A stretch of 64,000 nt of DNA, taken from assembly GCF_002160955.1 (NCBI RefSeq), contig NZ_NFLN01000006.1:62001-126000 (forward strand), in the 5' to 3' direction. Shown piece after piece: positions 54,900 through 62,929 of the stretch (its first letter is position 1; every line of letters begins with the position of its first letter). The notes beneath the pieces were generated by a model. It made no database searches and had not been told where the DNA came from. It saw only the letters and a list, made by a program, of their open reading frames with translations. Position numbers and translations under genes: made by a program. The stretch is from Gemmiger sp. An120. GTDB taxonomy: Bacteria; Bacillota; Clostridia; Oscillospirales; Ruminococcaceae.

Positions 54900-56288
54900 A
54901 TGGAAAATTATCCGGATTACCCTGTACGCAAAGTTTTGAATCTGCTTGCATTGCTGCAAACTAGCGTTGAACTTTATGGCACGCAGGCTGCTTTTTGTAG
55001 AACACAAGAAAAGATTACATATCATCAGTTTGAGAGAGCAGTGCTGTGTGTTGCAGGTTCTCTGATACACGATCAGGGCCGTTTTATTCTAATTCATGCA
55101 GAAGATCCTTTTTTATTTGCAGCGGCTTATTTTGCAACTGTAATTACAGGGAATATTGCAGTACTGATAGATATGGAACATTGCCCATCTGGCGCAGTAC
55201 TTCCTCCCATTGAATATACTCTGACCGATACGGACATTCTCAAACATCTGGATATCCCTCCCATTTCCTACAATAGCGTACCCCCTCAAAACTCAGAAAC
55301 GGTTTGTACTATTATTTACAGTTCTGGTACCACTAGTGCATCAAAAGGAATCATGTTATCGCAAAAAAATCTTTGTTGCAATGTTATGAGTGGTTTGGAA
55401 AAATATCGTTTTTCCTGTGAGGATCGGTTGCTCCAATTAATTCCTTATTATCATGCTTTCGGTCTAGTGTGTGATTTGCTGGCTCCGTTGTTGTCTGGAA
55501 GTGCAATCTGCATACCGGACAGCAAAGCGCAGGCGCTATCCCAAATGGCATCTTTCAGACCGACGATGATGAATGTGCCTCCCGCTGTAGCAGAAGCGTT
55601 TTTGACTCTAGCTAGACGAACGAAAAATCTAGATATATTTACTGGCGGACAACTCCGCAAACTATTATGTGGAGGAGCAGGCCTTCGGGCAGAAACAACA
55701 AAAGCTTTACTGCAATGGAATATTAAAGCGTTAGGCTGCTATGGTGTAAGCGAATGTTCACCTTGTATTAGCGTTAACAGGGATAACTATTATAAAGCAG
55801 GTAGTGCTGGAATTCCGTTAAATTGCAATAAAGTCCGCATCGCTGAGGATGGTGAAATTATAATCCGCGGAGATAATGTAATGCTTGGGTACTATGGTGA
55901 TCCAGAGTTAACTGCGCAAGTAATTGTAGACGGAGAATACCATACTGGCGATCTTGGATATTGGGATGAAGATGGATTCCTCTATGTCAGTGGAAGAAAA
56001 AATAATATAATTGTATTCGAAGATGGAACCAAATGTTTGCCCGAAAAATTAGAAGAAGTTATTTTAAAGCACCCTGGAGTGCAAGAGGTCATAGTTTTTG
56101 CAAGGAAGACAAGCAGCGGATTACGACTATGCTCCTTAGTTTATGTTCCAGAGATAGCGAGACAGGAAGAGATAAAAAAATATATTCTGAGCATCCCAAC
56201 CTATCAGCCTTTTTTTAGCATTGAATTTACACAAAAGCCGTTACCAAAAACTAATACTGGAAAGGTGAAGAGAAATGTATGGAACTGA
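54900..56288 (+). CDS. AMP-forming acyl ligase (ANL superfamily)
   Basis: A 462-aa adenylate-forming enzyme. The P-loop YSSGTTSASKG spans residues 140-150; the GDLGYWDEDGFLYVSGRKNNIIV hinge lies near 356-378, and the catalytic Lys455 in NTGKVKRN is present. It resembles fatty acyl-AMP or acyl-CoA ligases rather than amino-acid adenylation domains, but the acid is not decided. The gene starts directly after the preceding stop, and its end overlaps the ACP gene by 10 bp. The natural reading is that it loads an acyl group onto that ACP. Confidence 0.87.
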   Translation: MENYPDYPVRKVLNLLALLQTSVELYGTQAAFCRTQEKITYHQFERAVLCVAGSLIHDQGRFILIHAEDPFLFAAAYFATVITGNIAVLIDMEHCPSGAVLPPIEYTLTDTDILKHLDIPPISYNSVPPQNSETVCTIIYSSGTTSASKGIMLSQKNLCCNVMSGLEKYRFSCEDRLLQLIPYYHAFGLVCDLLAPLLSGSAICIPDSKAQALSQMASFRPTMMNVPPAVAEAFLTLARRTKNLDIFTGGQLRKLLCGGAGLRAETTKALLQWNIKALGCYGVSECSPCISVNRDNYYKAGSAGIPLNCNKVRIAEDGEIIIRGDNVMLGYYGDPELTAQVIVDGEYHTGDLGYWDEDGFLYVSGRKNNIIVFEDGTKCLPEKLEEVILKHPGVQEVIVFARKTSSGLRLCSLVYVPEIARQEEIKKYILSIPTYQPFFSIEFTQKPLPKTNTGKVKRNVWN

Positions 56289-56497
56289 AGGACTTAATTA
56301 AAGTAATTGAACGATTCATACCCGATTATAGGAATAGCGTAACAGATGAAACACTCCTAACGGATTTGGGCCTTTCTTCCTTGGACATGATGATTTTAAT
56401 TTGTGAAATAGAGAAAATTTATAAAATTGATATCGATTTAACTATGTTGAAAAATATAAAAACTGTTAAGGACTTTTATGCTGCAGTTATACAATGA
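56279..56497 (+). CDS. Acyl carrier protein
   Basis: A 72-aa four-helix carrier protein. LGLSSLDMM places Ser34 as the phosphopantetheine site. It is encoded overlapping the ligase gene. No ketosynthase or thioesterase is nearby, so it is more likely a one-step acyl donor for the GNAT enzyme or the peptide than part of chain synthesis (inferred). A host 4'-phosphopantetheinyl transferase would be needed. Confidence 0.88.
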   Translation: MELKDLIKVIERFIPDYRNSVTDETLLTDLGLSSLDMMILICEIEKIYKIDIDLTMLKNIKTVKDFYAAVIQ

Positions 56498-56511
56498 AAG
56501 GAAGGGCTTAA

Positions 56512-57147
56512 ATGCAAAGTTTTCTGTTCACAGAATTGCTGTTTCCTGCTATTTCTACAGTAATCGGGGCGTTGGTTGGCGGATTATTTGCCTATAAAAT
56601 CGCAAAAGAGAGATTTGCGTCTGATTATATAAACGAAGGGAAACTAGGGATTTCGATAGTGAGCGATTCCGCTAGGAACATCAAAGATACGGCCAATGAG
56701 TTGTACATTATTTTAATAAATAGGACAGGCCGTTCGACGACAGAATTTCTTTCATTACTTATAGATAAAAATAATGCTTTAGAAAATTATTTGAATATCT
56801 TTACATCGGACTGGAAAAATTATCGAGAAAAAATCCTTTCTTGTACTTTTCCTTACATTTGTAAAGATTCGGATAAGCGCAAAAATTTCTGTGAGATATC
56901 TGAAACAATCAAAGAGACATATATAATTATCGGAGAATATCAAGATCTAATAAAAGATTGCTACAAGGAAATCAAGCGTGAGGACACACGCGAATTTACG
57001 GCGAAAACTATATCATTCATGGGCACACTCGATGCTCAAACAAAGCTGTCATCTGCAAAAGATCGATTGCAACAATTGGTTAAAAAATGCGAATTAATAT
57101 GTAACCAACAAAGGTTAACGGATGAAAATGAAACTCGTCGGGCATGA
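56512..57147 (+). CDS. Single-pass membrane protein of unknown function at the RiPP operon end
   Basis: A 211-aa protein. An N-terminal membrane helix (FPAISTVIGALVGGLFAY, residues 11-28) is followed by a helical cytoplasmic or extracellular domain with four Cys. AAAGGAAGG precedes the ATG, 14 bases after the ACP stop, so it is probably in the same operon. It may be an immunity or membrane-anchoring factor; no family was recognised. No ABC exporter or leader peptidase is encoded in the cluster. Confidence 0.7.
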   Translation: MQSFLFTELLFPAISTVIGALVGGLFAYKIAKERFASDYINEGKLGISIVSDSARNIKDTANELYIILINRTGRSTTEFLSLLIDKNNALENYLNIFTSDWKNYREKILSCTFPYICKDSDKRKNFCEISETIKETYIIIGEYQDLIKDCYKEIKREDTREFTAKTISFMGTLDAQTKLSSAKDRLQQLVKKCELICNQQRLTDENETRRA

Positions 57148-57328
57148 TAGTGGCGAATAAATTATTGCATTGCCATATGAGTTGTTGGAAGTTAATAAAC
57201 GCAAAAATTTATGAGTTCACTGTGGTTAAATTCAACTATATATGGTTTTTGTTTCAACTTTGACACTATTTCTATGTACGCGGTACGCGCAATAATGATT
57301 CTACATATGTATTTATCAATTCAGTCGT

Positions 57329-57366
57329 AACAACTCCTTCTCGGCTAAGAGAAGGGGTTGTTTTTT
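57329..57366 (+). terminator. Rho-independent terminator at the right end of the nested element
   Basis: A 14-bp stem with one G-U pair (AACAACTCCTTCTC with GAGAAGGGGTTGTT), then TTTTT. It ends the RiPP operon 30 bases before the right junction. The remaining 57148-57396 is AT-rich with no gene. Confidence 0.9.
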
Positions 57367-57384
57367 ATGTATTTTGAATTCATC

Positions 57385-57410
57385 ACTTGACATTATGGCA
57401 AAGAGTTGAT
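57385..57410. other. Right attachment junction of the nested element
   Basis: Element sequence ends in GACATTAT-GG and virD4 resumes with CAAAGAGTTGATG. The GG shared with the left junction (29621-29622) is the proposed crossover core. Confidence 0.7.
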
Positions 57411-57678
57411 GTCACAGGACGAGATCGCCACGATGGACGGAGGCAAGTGTATTTTGCAGGTGCGCGGTGTCAGGCCATTTTTCAGTGAGAAATACGACAT
57501 TACCCGTCACCCCCGCTATAAATACCTTTCCGACGCCGACAAGAAAAACTATTTTGACGTGGACAGGTACTTGACCGCCCTGCGCCGGAAACGGCAGCGG
57601 GTGGTTTCGCAGGAGGAAACCTTTGACCTCTACGACATAGACCTGTCGGACGAAGATATGGCCGCCGTGAACGAGTGA
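57397..57678 (+). pseudogene. VirD4-like coupling protein, 3' part
   Basis: The last 93 residues of the coupling protein (GKELMSQDEIATMDGGKCIL onward, ending LSDEDMAAVNE). A TTG near 57406 could serve as a start, but the product would lack all ATPase motifs, so this is the severed end of the gene at 28091. Its frame continues exactly from codon 510 of that gene. It precedes the small ICE gene at 57706. Confidence 0.92.
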
Positions 57679-57705
57679 CCGGCGGACTGAAAGGAGTATC
57701 GGCCT

Positions 57706-57933
57706 ATGGAATACTCGGATAAATTGACATTTGCGGATTATTTCAGAGCAGAGCAAGAAATCTACCGGGCTATCATTTCCGCTGCGGTAATGTGCCGATG
57801 GATTGCGGAACACGACACCCCGCCGACGAAACAGGAGGCGGAACAGATGGTGTTGGAAATAAACCGCCAGATGTGTGAAGCATGGGGCGAAATGTATTCG
57901 CTGGCCGTGCTGAAATGGCTGGACGACCGTTAA
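57706..57933 (+). CDS. Small ICE protein downstream of virD4
   Basis: A 75-aa helical protein (LTFADYFRAEQEIYRAIISA; EQMVLEINRQMCEAWGEMY), of a type commonly located between virD4 and maff2 in Tn1549-like elements. Function unknown. AAAGGAG precedes the ATG. GC content matches the ICE, unlike the preceding element. Confidence 0.7.
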   Translation: MEYSDKLTFADYFRAEQEIYRAIISAAVMCRWIAEHDTPPTKQEAEQMVLEINRQMCEAWGEMYSLAVLKWLDDR

Positions 57934-58026
57934 TCTCCGGGCCGTCTGCGGATTGTGACGCCGGTATCTGACCGGCGATTTTTCTATCAAAACAACATCA
58001 CAATTTGAAATAATGGAGGTAAATTT

Positions 58027-58242
58027 ATGGCATTTTTCAATAGCGCAGTTACTACTTTGCAGACCATCGTTGTGGGCCTCGGCGGTGCCCTGTGTGTTTG
58101 GGGCGGCATCAACCTTCTGGAAGGTTACGGGCAGGATAACCCGGCCAGCAAGAGCCAGGGCATCAAGCAGCTTGTCGCGGGCGGCGGTGTCGCCCTGATC
58201 GGCGTCACTCTGGTTCCCATGCTGTCCGGTCTGCTGGGCTGA
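58027..58242 (+). CDS. Maff2-family membrane protein
   Basis: A 71-aa protein with two hydrophobic helices separated by a polar loop (GYGQDNPASKSQG). It matches the Maff2 family found in Tn1549-type conjugation modules, possibly a VirB2- or VirB3-like small channel component (inferred). GGAGG precedes the ATG. Confidence 0.8.
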   Translation: MAFFNSAVTTLQTIVVGLGGALCVWGGINLLEGYGQDNPASKSQGIKQLVAGGGVALIGVTLVPMLSGLLG

Positions 58243-58360
58243 TCCCCCGGCTGTCCGCCATCCACCACCTACTACCGCAAACTGTAATCGTTAAATCCTA
58301 ACACACCACCGCGCCCTCTCGGTTCCATGCGGGAGGGCGCGGGAAAGGAGGTGTACCCGC

Positions 58361-59224
58361 ATGATAGGCGAACTCATAGGGGATTGGATCAAAGGCATTT
58401 TAATCGACGGTATCATGGGCAACCTGTCCGGGCTGTTCAGCACGGTCAATACCAAAGTTGGAGAAATCGCCTCGGATGTGGGAGCGACACCGCAGGCGTG
58501 GAACAGCGGCATATTCAATATGCTGCAATCTCTGTCGGACACGGTGATCGTCCCCATTGCTGCGGCGATCCTTGCCATTATCATGTGCTATGAGCTGATA
58601 GACATGATCGTGGAAAAAAACAATATGCACGACTTTGACACGTCCATGTTCTTCCGCTGGATTTTCAAAAGTGCTTTCGCCGTCCTCATTGTGACGAACA
58701 CATGGAACATCGTCATGGGCGTTTTCGACGCCACCCAAGCCGTCGTCAACCAGAGTGCCGGGGTGATTATCGGGGAAACCAGCATTGATTTTGACACCCT
58801 CATTCCCGACCTTGAAACACAACTGGAAGCTATGGACATCGGGCCGCTGCTGGGCTTGTGGTTCCAGACCCTTGTTGTGGGGCTGACGATGAACATTCTT
58901 TCCATCTGTATTTTCCTTGTGACATACGGCAGAATGATTGAGATTTATGCCGTGACCGCGCTGGGGCCGATCCCCCTTGCCACGCTGGGCAATGCGGAGT
59001 GGCGCGGCGTCGGCCAGAACTACTTGAAATCCCTGTTGGCGCTGGGCTTCCAAGCCTTTTTGATTATGGTGGTTGTCGGCATCTATGCGGTGCTGATCCA
59101 GCAGATCGGACAGGCAGCGGATATATCCGGGGCCATTTGGGGCTGTATGGGCTACACGGTTCTGCTTTGCTTCTGTCTGTTCAAGACCGGCAGCATATCG
59201 AAAGCCGTCTTTACTGCTCACTGA
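58361..59224 (+). CDS. VirB6/TrbL-like conjugation membrane protein
   Basis: A 287-aa polytopic protein with about six hydrophobic segments (for example SDTVIVPIAAAILAIIMCYEL, LLGLWFQTLVVGLTMNILSI, GFQAFLIMVVVGIYAVLI). Position between Maff2 and PrgI and this topology fit the VirB6-like channel subunit of Gram-positive type IV secretion. AAAGGAGG precedes the ATG. Confidence 0.82.
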   Translation: MIGELIGDWIKGILIDGIMGNLSGLFSTVNTKVGEIASDVGATPQAWNSGIFNMLQSLSDTVIVPIAAAILAIIMCYELIDMIVEKNNMHDFDTSMFFRWIFKSAFAVLIVTNTWNIVMGVFDATQAVVNQSAGVIIGETSIDFDTLIPDLETQLEAMDIGPLLGLWFQTLVVGLTMNILSICIFLVTYGRMIEIYAVTALGPIPLATLGNAEWRGVGQNYLKSLLALGFQAFLIMVVVGIYAVLIQQIGQAADISGAIWGCMGYTVLLCFCLFKTGSISKAVFTAH

Positions 59225-59239
59225 TTGGAGGTGCAACCG

Positions 59240-60157
59240 ATACGAATAGGACTGATTGATGTGGATTCCCACAATTTTCCCAACCTCTGCCTGATGAAGC
59301 TGTCTGCCTACCACAAGGCGCAGGGCCATCAAGTGATGTGGTGGAACCCGCTGTTTTACTTTGATGTGGTCTACAAAAGCCGGGTGTTTACGGACACCTA
59401 TTCCAAAGACAAGATCACCGTCACCAACGCCGGAACCGTTATCAAGGGCGGCACGGGGTACGGCCCCGGCCCTGACCTGCCGGATGCAATCGAACACACC
59501 TACCCGGACTATTCACTCTATCCGCAGTATTCCGAAACCGCCTACGGCTTTTTAAGCCGGGGCTGTCCAAGGGGCTGCGGATTTTGCATTGTCGGAGGCA
59601 AGGAGGGCCGCCGGAGCCGGAAAGTGGCCGACCTGTCCGAGTTTTGGCGGGGCCAGCGGGAAATCAAACTGATGGACGCAAACCTGCTGGCCTGTCCCGA
59701 CCATGAAAGCCTGCTTTTGCAGCTTGCCGACAGCCGGGCGCTGGTAGACTTCTCCCAAGGGCTTGACATCCGCCTGATAACGCCCGACAATGTGGCGCTT
59801 CTCAACCGTGTGCGGACGAAAGCCGTACATTTCGCATGGGATAACCCCAACGAGGATTTGACGGGCTATTTCCAGCGGTTCGTGGAAATGACGGCGATTA
59901 AGAATTTCCGCAATCGCCGGGTGTATGTGCTGACGAACTATGGCAGCACCCATGAACAGGACTTGTACCGCGTGGAAACCCTGCGGCGCATGGGCTTTGA
60001 TCCGTTTGTGATGATCTATGAAAAGCCCACGGCCCCGCCCATTACCCGCTGTTTGCAGCAATGGGTGAACAACAAGCGGGTGTTTCACGTCGTCGAAAAC
60101 TTTTACGACTTTGAGCCGGTAAAAAAGCTGCGGAACAGCAGCATGGAAACGAGGTGA
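59240..60157 (+). CDS. Radical SAM protein of the ICE transfer operon
   Basis: A 305-aa radical SAM enzyme. The N-terminus (RIGLIDVDSHNFPNLCLMKLS) resembles a cobalamin-binding-like fold, and the cluster motif is SRGCPRGCGFCIVGG (Cys-x3-Cys-x2-Cys). Such proteins recur in Tn1549-like operons; their role is unknown. The start is unclear: GGAGG is spaced 8 bases from ATA 59240, which gives the expected N-terminus, while GTG 59231 would sit directly on that site and TTG 59225 lacks one. It is separate from the RiPP cluster. Confidence 0.8.
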   Translation: MRIGLIDVDSHNFPNLCLMKLSAYHKAQGHQVMWWNPLFYFDVVYKSRVFTDTYSKDKITVTNAGTVIKGGTGYGPGPDLPDAIEHTYPDYSLYPQYSETAYGFLSRGCPRGCGFCIVGGKEGRRSRKVADLSEFWRGQREIKLMDANLLACPDHESLLLQLADSRALVDFSQGLDIRLITPDNVALLNRVRTKAVHFAWDNPNEDLTGYFQRFVEMTAIKNFRNRRVYVLTNYGSTHEQDLYRVETLRRMGFDPFVMIYEKPTAPPITRCLQQWVNNKRVFHVVENFYDFEPVKKLRNSSMETR

Positions 60158-60162
60158 TTTGA

Positions 60163-60600
60163 ATGGCTTATGTGACCGTGCCAAAGGATTTGACCCGTGT
60201 AAAATCCAAGATTGTGTTTGGCCTTACCAAACGGCAACTGATCTGCTTCGGCGGTGCGCTTCTTGTAGGCGTCCCGCTTTATTTTTTGCTCCGGGGCCGG
60301 GTGACTGGCAGCGCGGCGGCCCTGATTATGGTTTTCGCCATGCTGCCGGGCTTGCTGCTGGCCCTGTATGAGCGCCACGGCCAGCCCCTTGAAGTGGTGG
60401 TATGGCAGATCGTCCAGTGCTGCTTTATCCAGCCCAAGGAGAGGCCCTACCAAACCGACAACGCCTATACTGCCCTCATGCGGCAGCACCAAATGGAAAA
60501 GGAGGTAAATGCGATTGTCCGAAAAGCAAAGAAACGAGCCGCCTGTAAAGCTCACCCGCGCCGAAAAGCGGGAAATACAGGCCATCATCCGCAAGTATAA
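60163..60600 (+). CDS. PrgI-family conjugation protein
   Basis: A 145-aa membrane protein of the PrgI (TcpE-like) family, with VPKDLTRVKSKIVFGLTKRQL and two hydrophobic helices (about residues 30-47 and 52-68), a partner of VirB4 at the inner membrane. Its Lys/Arg-rich C-terminal tail (KKRAACKAHPRRK) is encoded inside the start of virB4, an overlap of about 86 bp. Confidence 0.82.
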   Translation: MAYVTVPKDLTRVKSKIVFGLTKRQLICFGGALLVGVPLYFLLRGRVTGSAAALIMVFAMLPGLLLALYERHGQPLEVVVWQIVQCCFIQPKERPYQTDNAYTALMRQHQMEKEVNAIVRKAKKRAACKAHPRRKAGNTGHHPQV

Positions 60601-62908
60601 GGGCGACGGCAAGGCCCATTCCGCACAGGCCAGCATCCCGTATCAGGCCATGTACCCGGACGGGATTTGCAGGGTGACGGCCAACACGTTCAGCAAGTGT
60701 ATCGAGTTTTCCGACATCAGCTATCAGCTTGCACAGGCCGAAACCAAGACGGCCATCTTTGAAAACCTGTGCGATCTCTACAACTATCTGGACGCCTCTA
60801 TCCACGTCCAGCTTTCCTTTGTCAACCGCAAGATCGACCCCAAGCAGTACGCCAAGAGCTTTGAGATCAAGGAGCAGGGGGACGACTTCGACGACATCCG
60901 GGCAGAGTATTCCGGCATCCTGCAAGACCAGCTTGTGCGAGGCAACAACGGCCTCACCAAGCGCAAGTTCCTCACATTCACCATCGAGGCCGACAACCTG
61001 AAAATGGCCCGCGCCCGTCTGACCCGCATTGAAACCGACCTGCTGGGCTATTTCAAGACGATGGGGGCCGTGGCTCATGTGCTGGACGCCAAGGAACGTC
61101 TGGAAGTGCTGCATGGGGTACTCCACCCCGACGCCGAGCCGTTTCAATTTGAATGGAAATGGCTGGCCCCGTCCGGCCTCTCCACCAAAGATTTTATAGC
61201 CCCGTCCTCGTTCCGCTTCGGCAATTCCCGGATGTTCGGGCTGGGCGGCAAGTATGGAGCCGTGAGCTTCTTAAACATCCTGTCCCCGGAGCTGTCGGAC
61301 GAAATGCTGGCCGACTTCCTCAACACGGAAAACGGCATTGTCGTCAATCTCCATGTGCAGGCCATCGACCAGAGCGAGGCCATTAAGACCGTCAAGCGCA
61401 AGATCACCGACCTTGACGCCATGAAGATACAGGAACAGAAACGGGCCGTCCGCAGCGGCTATGACATGGACATCTTGCCCAGCGACCTTGCCACCTACGG
61501 ACAGGACGCCAAGGAGCTTTTGAAAACCCTGCAAAGCCGGAATGAGAGGATGTTTCAGATCACTTTTCTGGTGATGAACACCGCCGACACCCGGCAGAAG
61601 TTGGAGAACGATGTATTTTGGGCCGCAGGCGTGGCGCAGAAATACAACTGTTCCCTTGTCCGTCTGGACTACCAGCAGGAACAGGGCCTTATGAGCAGCC
61701 TGCCGCTGGGGGCCAACCACATCAAGATCGAGCGTTCCCTGACGACTTCCAGCGTGGCCGTGTTCGTGCCTTTTGTGACACAGGAGCTTTTCATGGGCGG
61801 CGACGCCATGTATTACGGCGTCAATGCCAAGACCGGCAACATGATTATGCTGGACAGGAAACGGGCGCGGTGTCCCAACGGTTTGAAGCTGGGTACTCCC
61901 GGTTCTGGTAAATCCATGAGCTGCAAATCCGAGATCGTCAGTGTGTTCCTCTGTACCCCGGACGACGTGTATATCTGCGACCCGGAAGCCGAGTATTACC
62001 CCCTTGTGAAGCGGCTCCACGGCCAAGTGGTGAAGCTGTCGCCCACCAGCAAATCCTATGTGAACCCGCTGGACATCAACCTGAATTACAGCGAGGACGA
62101 AAACCCGCTGGCCCTGAAATCCGACTTTGTGCTGTCGTTCTGTGAGCTTGTCATGGGCGGCAAGAACGGGCTGGAAGCCATCGAAAAGACGGTCATTGAC
62201 CGGGCTGTGCAGGTGATCTACCGGCCCTATCTGGCAGACCCCCGCCCGGAGAATATGCCGATCCTGTCCGACCTGCATCAAGCCCTGTTAGACCAGCATA
62301 TCCCGGAGGCCGACCGGGTGGCGCAGGCCCTTGACCTGTATGTAAACGGCAGCCTGAACGTCTTTAACCACCGCACCAATGTGAACATCGAGAACCGCAT
62401 TGTGGCTTTCGACATCAAGGAGCTGGGCAAGCAGCTTAAAAAGCTGGGGATGCTCATTGTCCAAGACCAGATTTGGGGCCGTGTGACCCAAAACCGCAGC
62501 CAAGGCAAGGCGACGTGGTACTTCTGCGACGAGTTCCATTTGCTTTTGCGAGAGGAACAGACAGCCGCTTTCTCCTGCGAGATTTGGAAGCGGTTCAGAA
62601 AATGGGGCGGTATTCCGACAGGTGCCACACAGAACGTCAAAGACCTGCTTTCTTCCCCGGAGATCGAAAACATTCTGGAAAACAGCGACTTCATTTGCCT
62701 GCTCAATCAGGCGTCCGGCGACCGGCGTATCCTTGCAGAGCGATTGAACATTTCCCCGCAGCAGTTACGGTATGTGGACAATTCCGAACCCGGCGAGGGG
62801 CTTTTGATCTATGAAAATGTGATCCTGCCGTTCCGCAACCCCATCCCGCAGCGCAGCCAGCTCTACAAGATTATGACGACCCGGTTAGGCGAGGGCGAAA
62901 CGGTATGA
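60515..62908 (+). CDS. VirB4-like conjugation ATPase
   Basis: A 797-aa motor ATPase that powers the type IV secretion channel. Walker A is LGTPGSGKSMSCK near residue 463, and Walker B-type YFCDEFHLLLR near 670. The N-terminal half (residues 30-250) is the VirB4 membrane-interaction domain. TTG 60515 is preferred because AGGAGG is 9 bases upstream; ATG 60509 is only 3 bases from it. It follows PrgI with overlap, as in related elements. Confidence 0.9.
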   Translation: MSEKQRNEPPVKLTRAEKREIQAIIRKYKGDGKAHSAQASIPYQAMYPDGICRVTANTFSKCIEFSDISYQLAQAETKTAIFENLCDLYNYLDASIHVQLSFVNRKIDPKQYAKSFEIKEQGDDFDDIRAEYSGILQDQLVRGNNGLTKRKFLTFTIEADNLKMARARLTRIETDLLGYFKTMGAVAHVLDAKERLEVLHGVLHPDAEPFQFEWKWLAPSGLSTKDFIAPSSFRFGNSRMFGLGGKYGAVSFLNILSPELSDEMLADFLNTENGIVVNLHVQAIDQSEAIKTVKRKITDLDAMKIQEQKRAVRSGYDMDILPSDLATYGQDAKELLKTLQSRNERMFQITFLVMNTADTRQKLENDVFWAAGVAQKYNCSLVRLDYQQEQGLMSSLPLGANHIKIERSLTTSSVAVFVPFVTQELFMGGDAMYYGVNAKTGNMIMLDRKRARCPNGLKLGTPGSGKSMSCKSEIVSVFLCTPDDVYICDPEAEYYPLVKRLHGQVVKLSPTSKSYVNPLDINLNYSEDENPLALKSDFVLSFCELVMGGKNGLEAIEKTVIDRAVQVIYRPYLADPRPENMPILSDLHQALLDQHIPEADRVAQALDLYVNGSLNVFNHRTNVNIENRIVAFDIKELGKQLKKLGMLIVQDQIWGRVTQNRSQGKATWYFCDEFHLLLREEQTAAFSCEIWKRFRKWGGIPTGATQNVKDLLSSPEIENILENSDFICLLNQASGDRRILAERLNISPQQLRYVDNSEPGEGLLIYENVILPFRNPIPQRSQLYKIMTTRLGEGETV

Positions 62909-62929
62909 CAGACAAGGAGGTGACGCCCT

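Larger units (their letters stand above)
29621..57398. mobile_element. 27.8-kb mobilizable element inserted in the ICE virD4 gene
   Basis: The boundaries are read from the virD4 coding sequence: it stops matching after position 29622 and resumes at 57397 in the correct frame. The element encodes TnpV, an XRE regulator, two small transposon-type proteins, a Mob relaxase, a VapE-like primase-helicase and a large serine recombinase. This is the set of a Tn4451-related integrative mobilizable element. Cargo lies on both sides: a defence island (30445-40895) and a RiPP pathway (48387-57147). The cargo is AT-rich compared with both the ICE and the chromosome. Confidence 0.88.

Noticed and set aside
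48387-57147. His-Xaa-Ser (Hxs) system
   Set aside because: The paired radical SAM layout is similar, but the precursor has no His-Xaa-Ser repeats and no HxsD-like gene was seen.
48387-57147. RiPP cluster as part of the ICE rather than the nested element
   Set aside because: virD4 resumes only at 57397, after the cluster, so the cluster lies within the insertion.
57406-57678. The virD4 3' part as an independent 90-aa gene
   Set aside because: It lacks a ribosome site and continues the frame of the gene at 28091; better read as a severed C-terminus.
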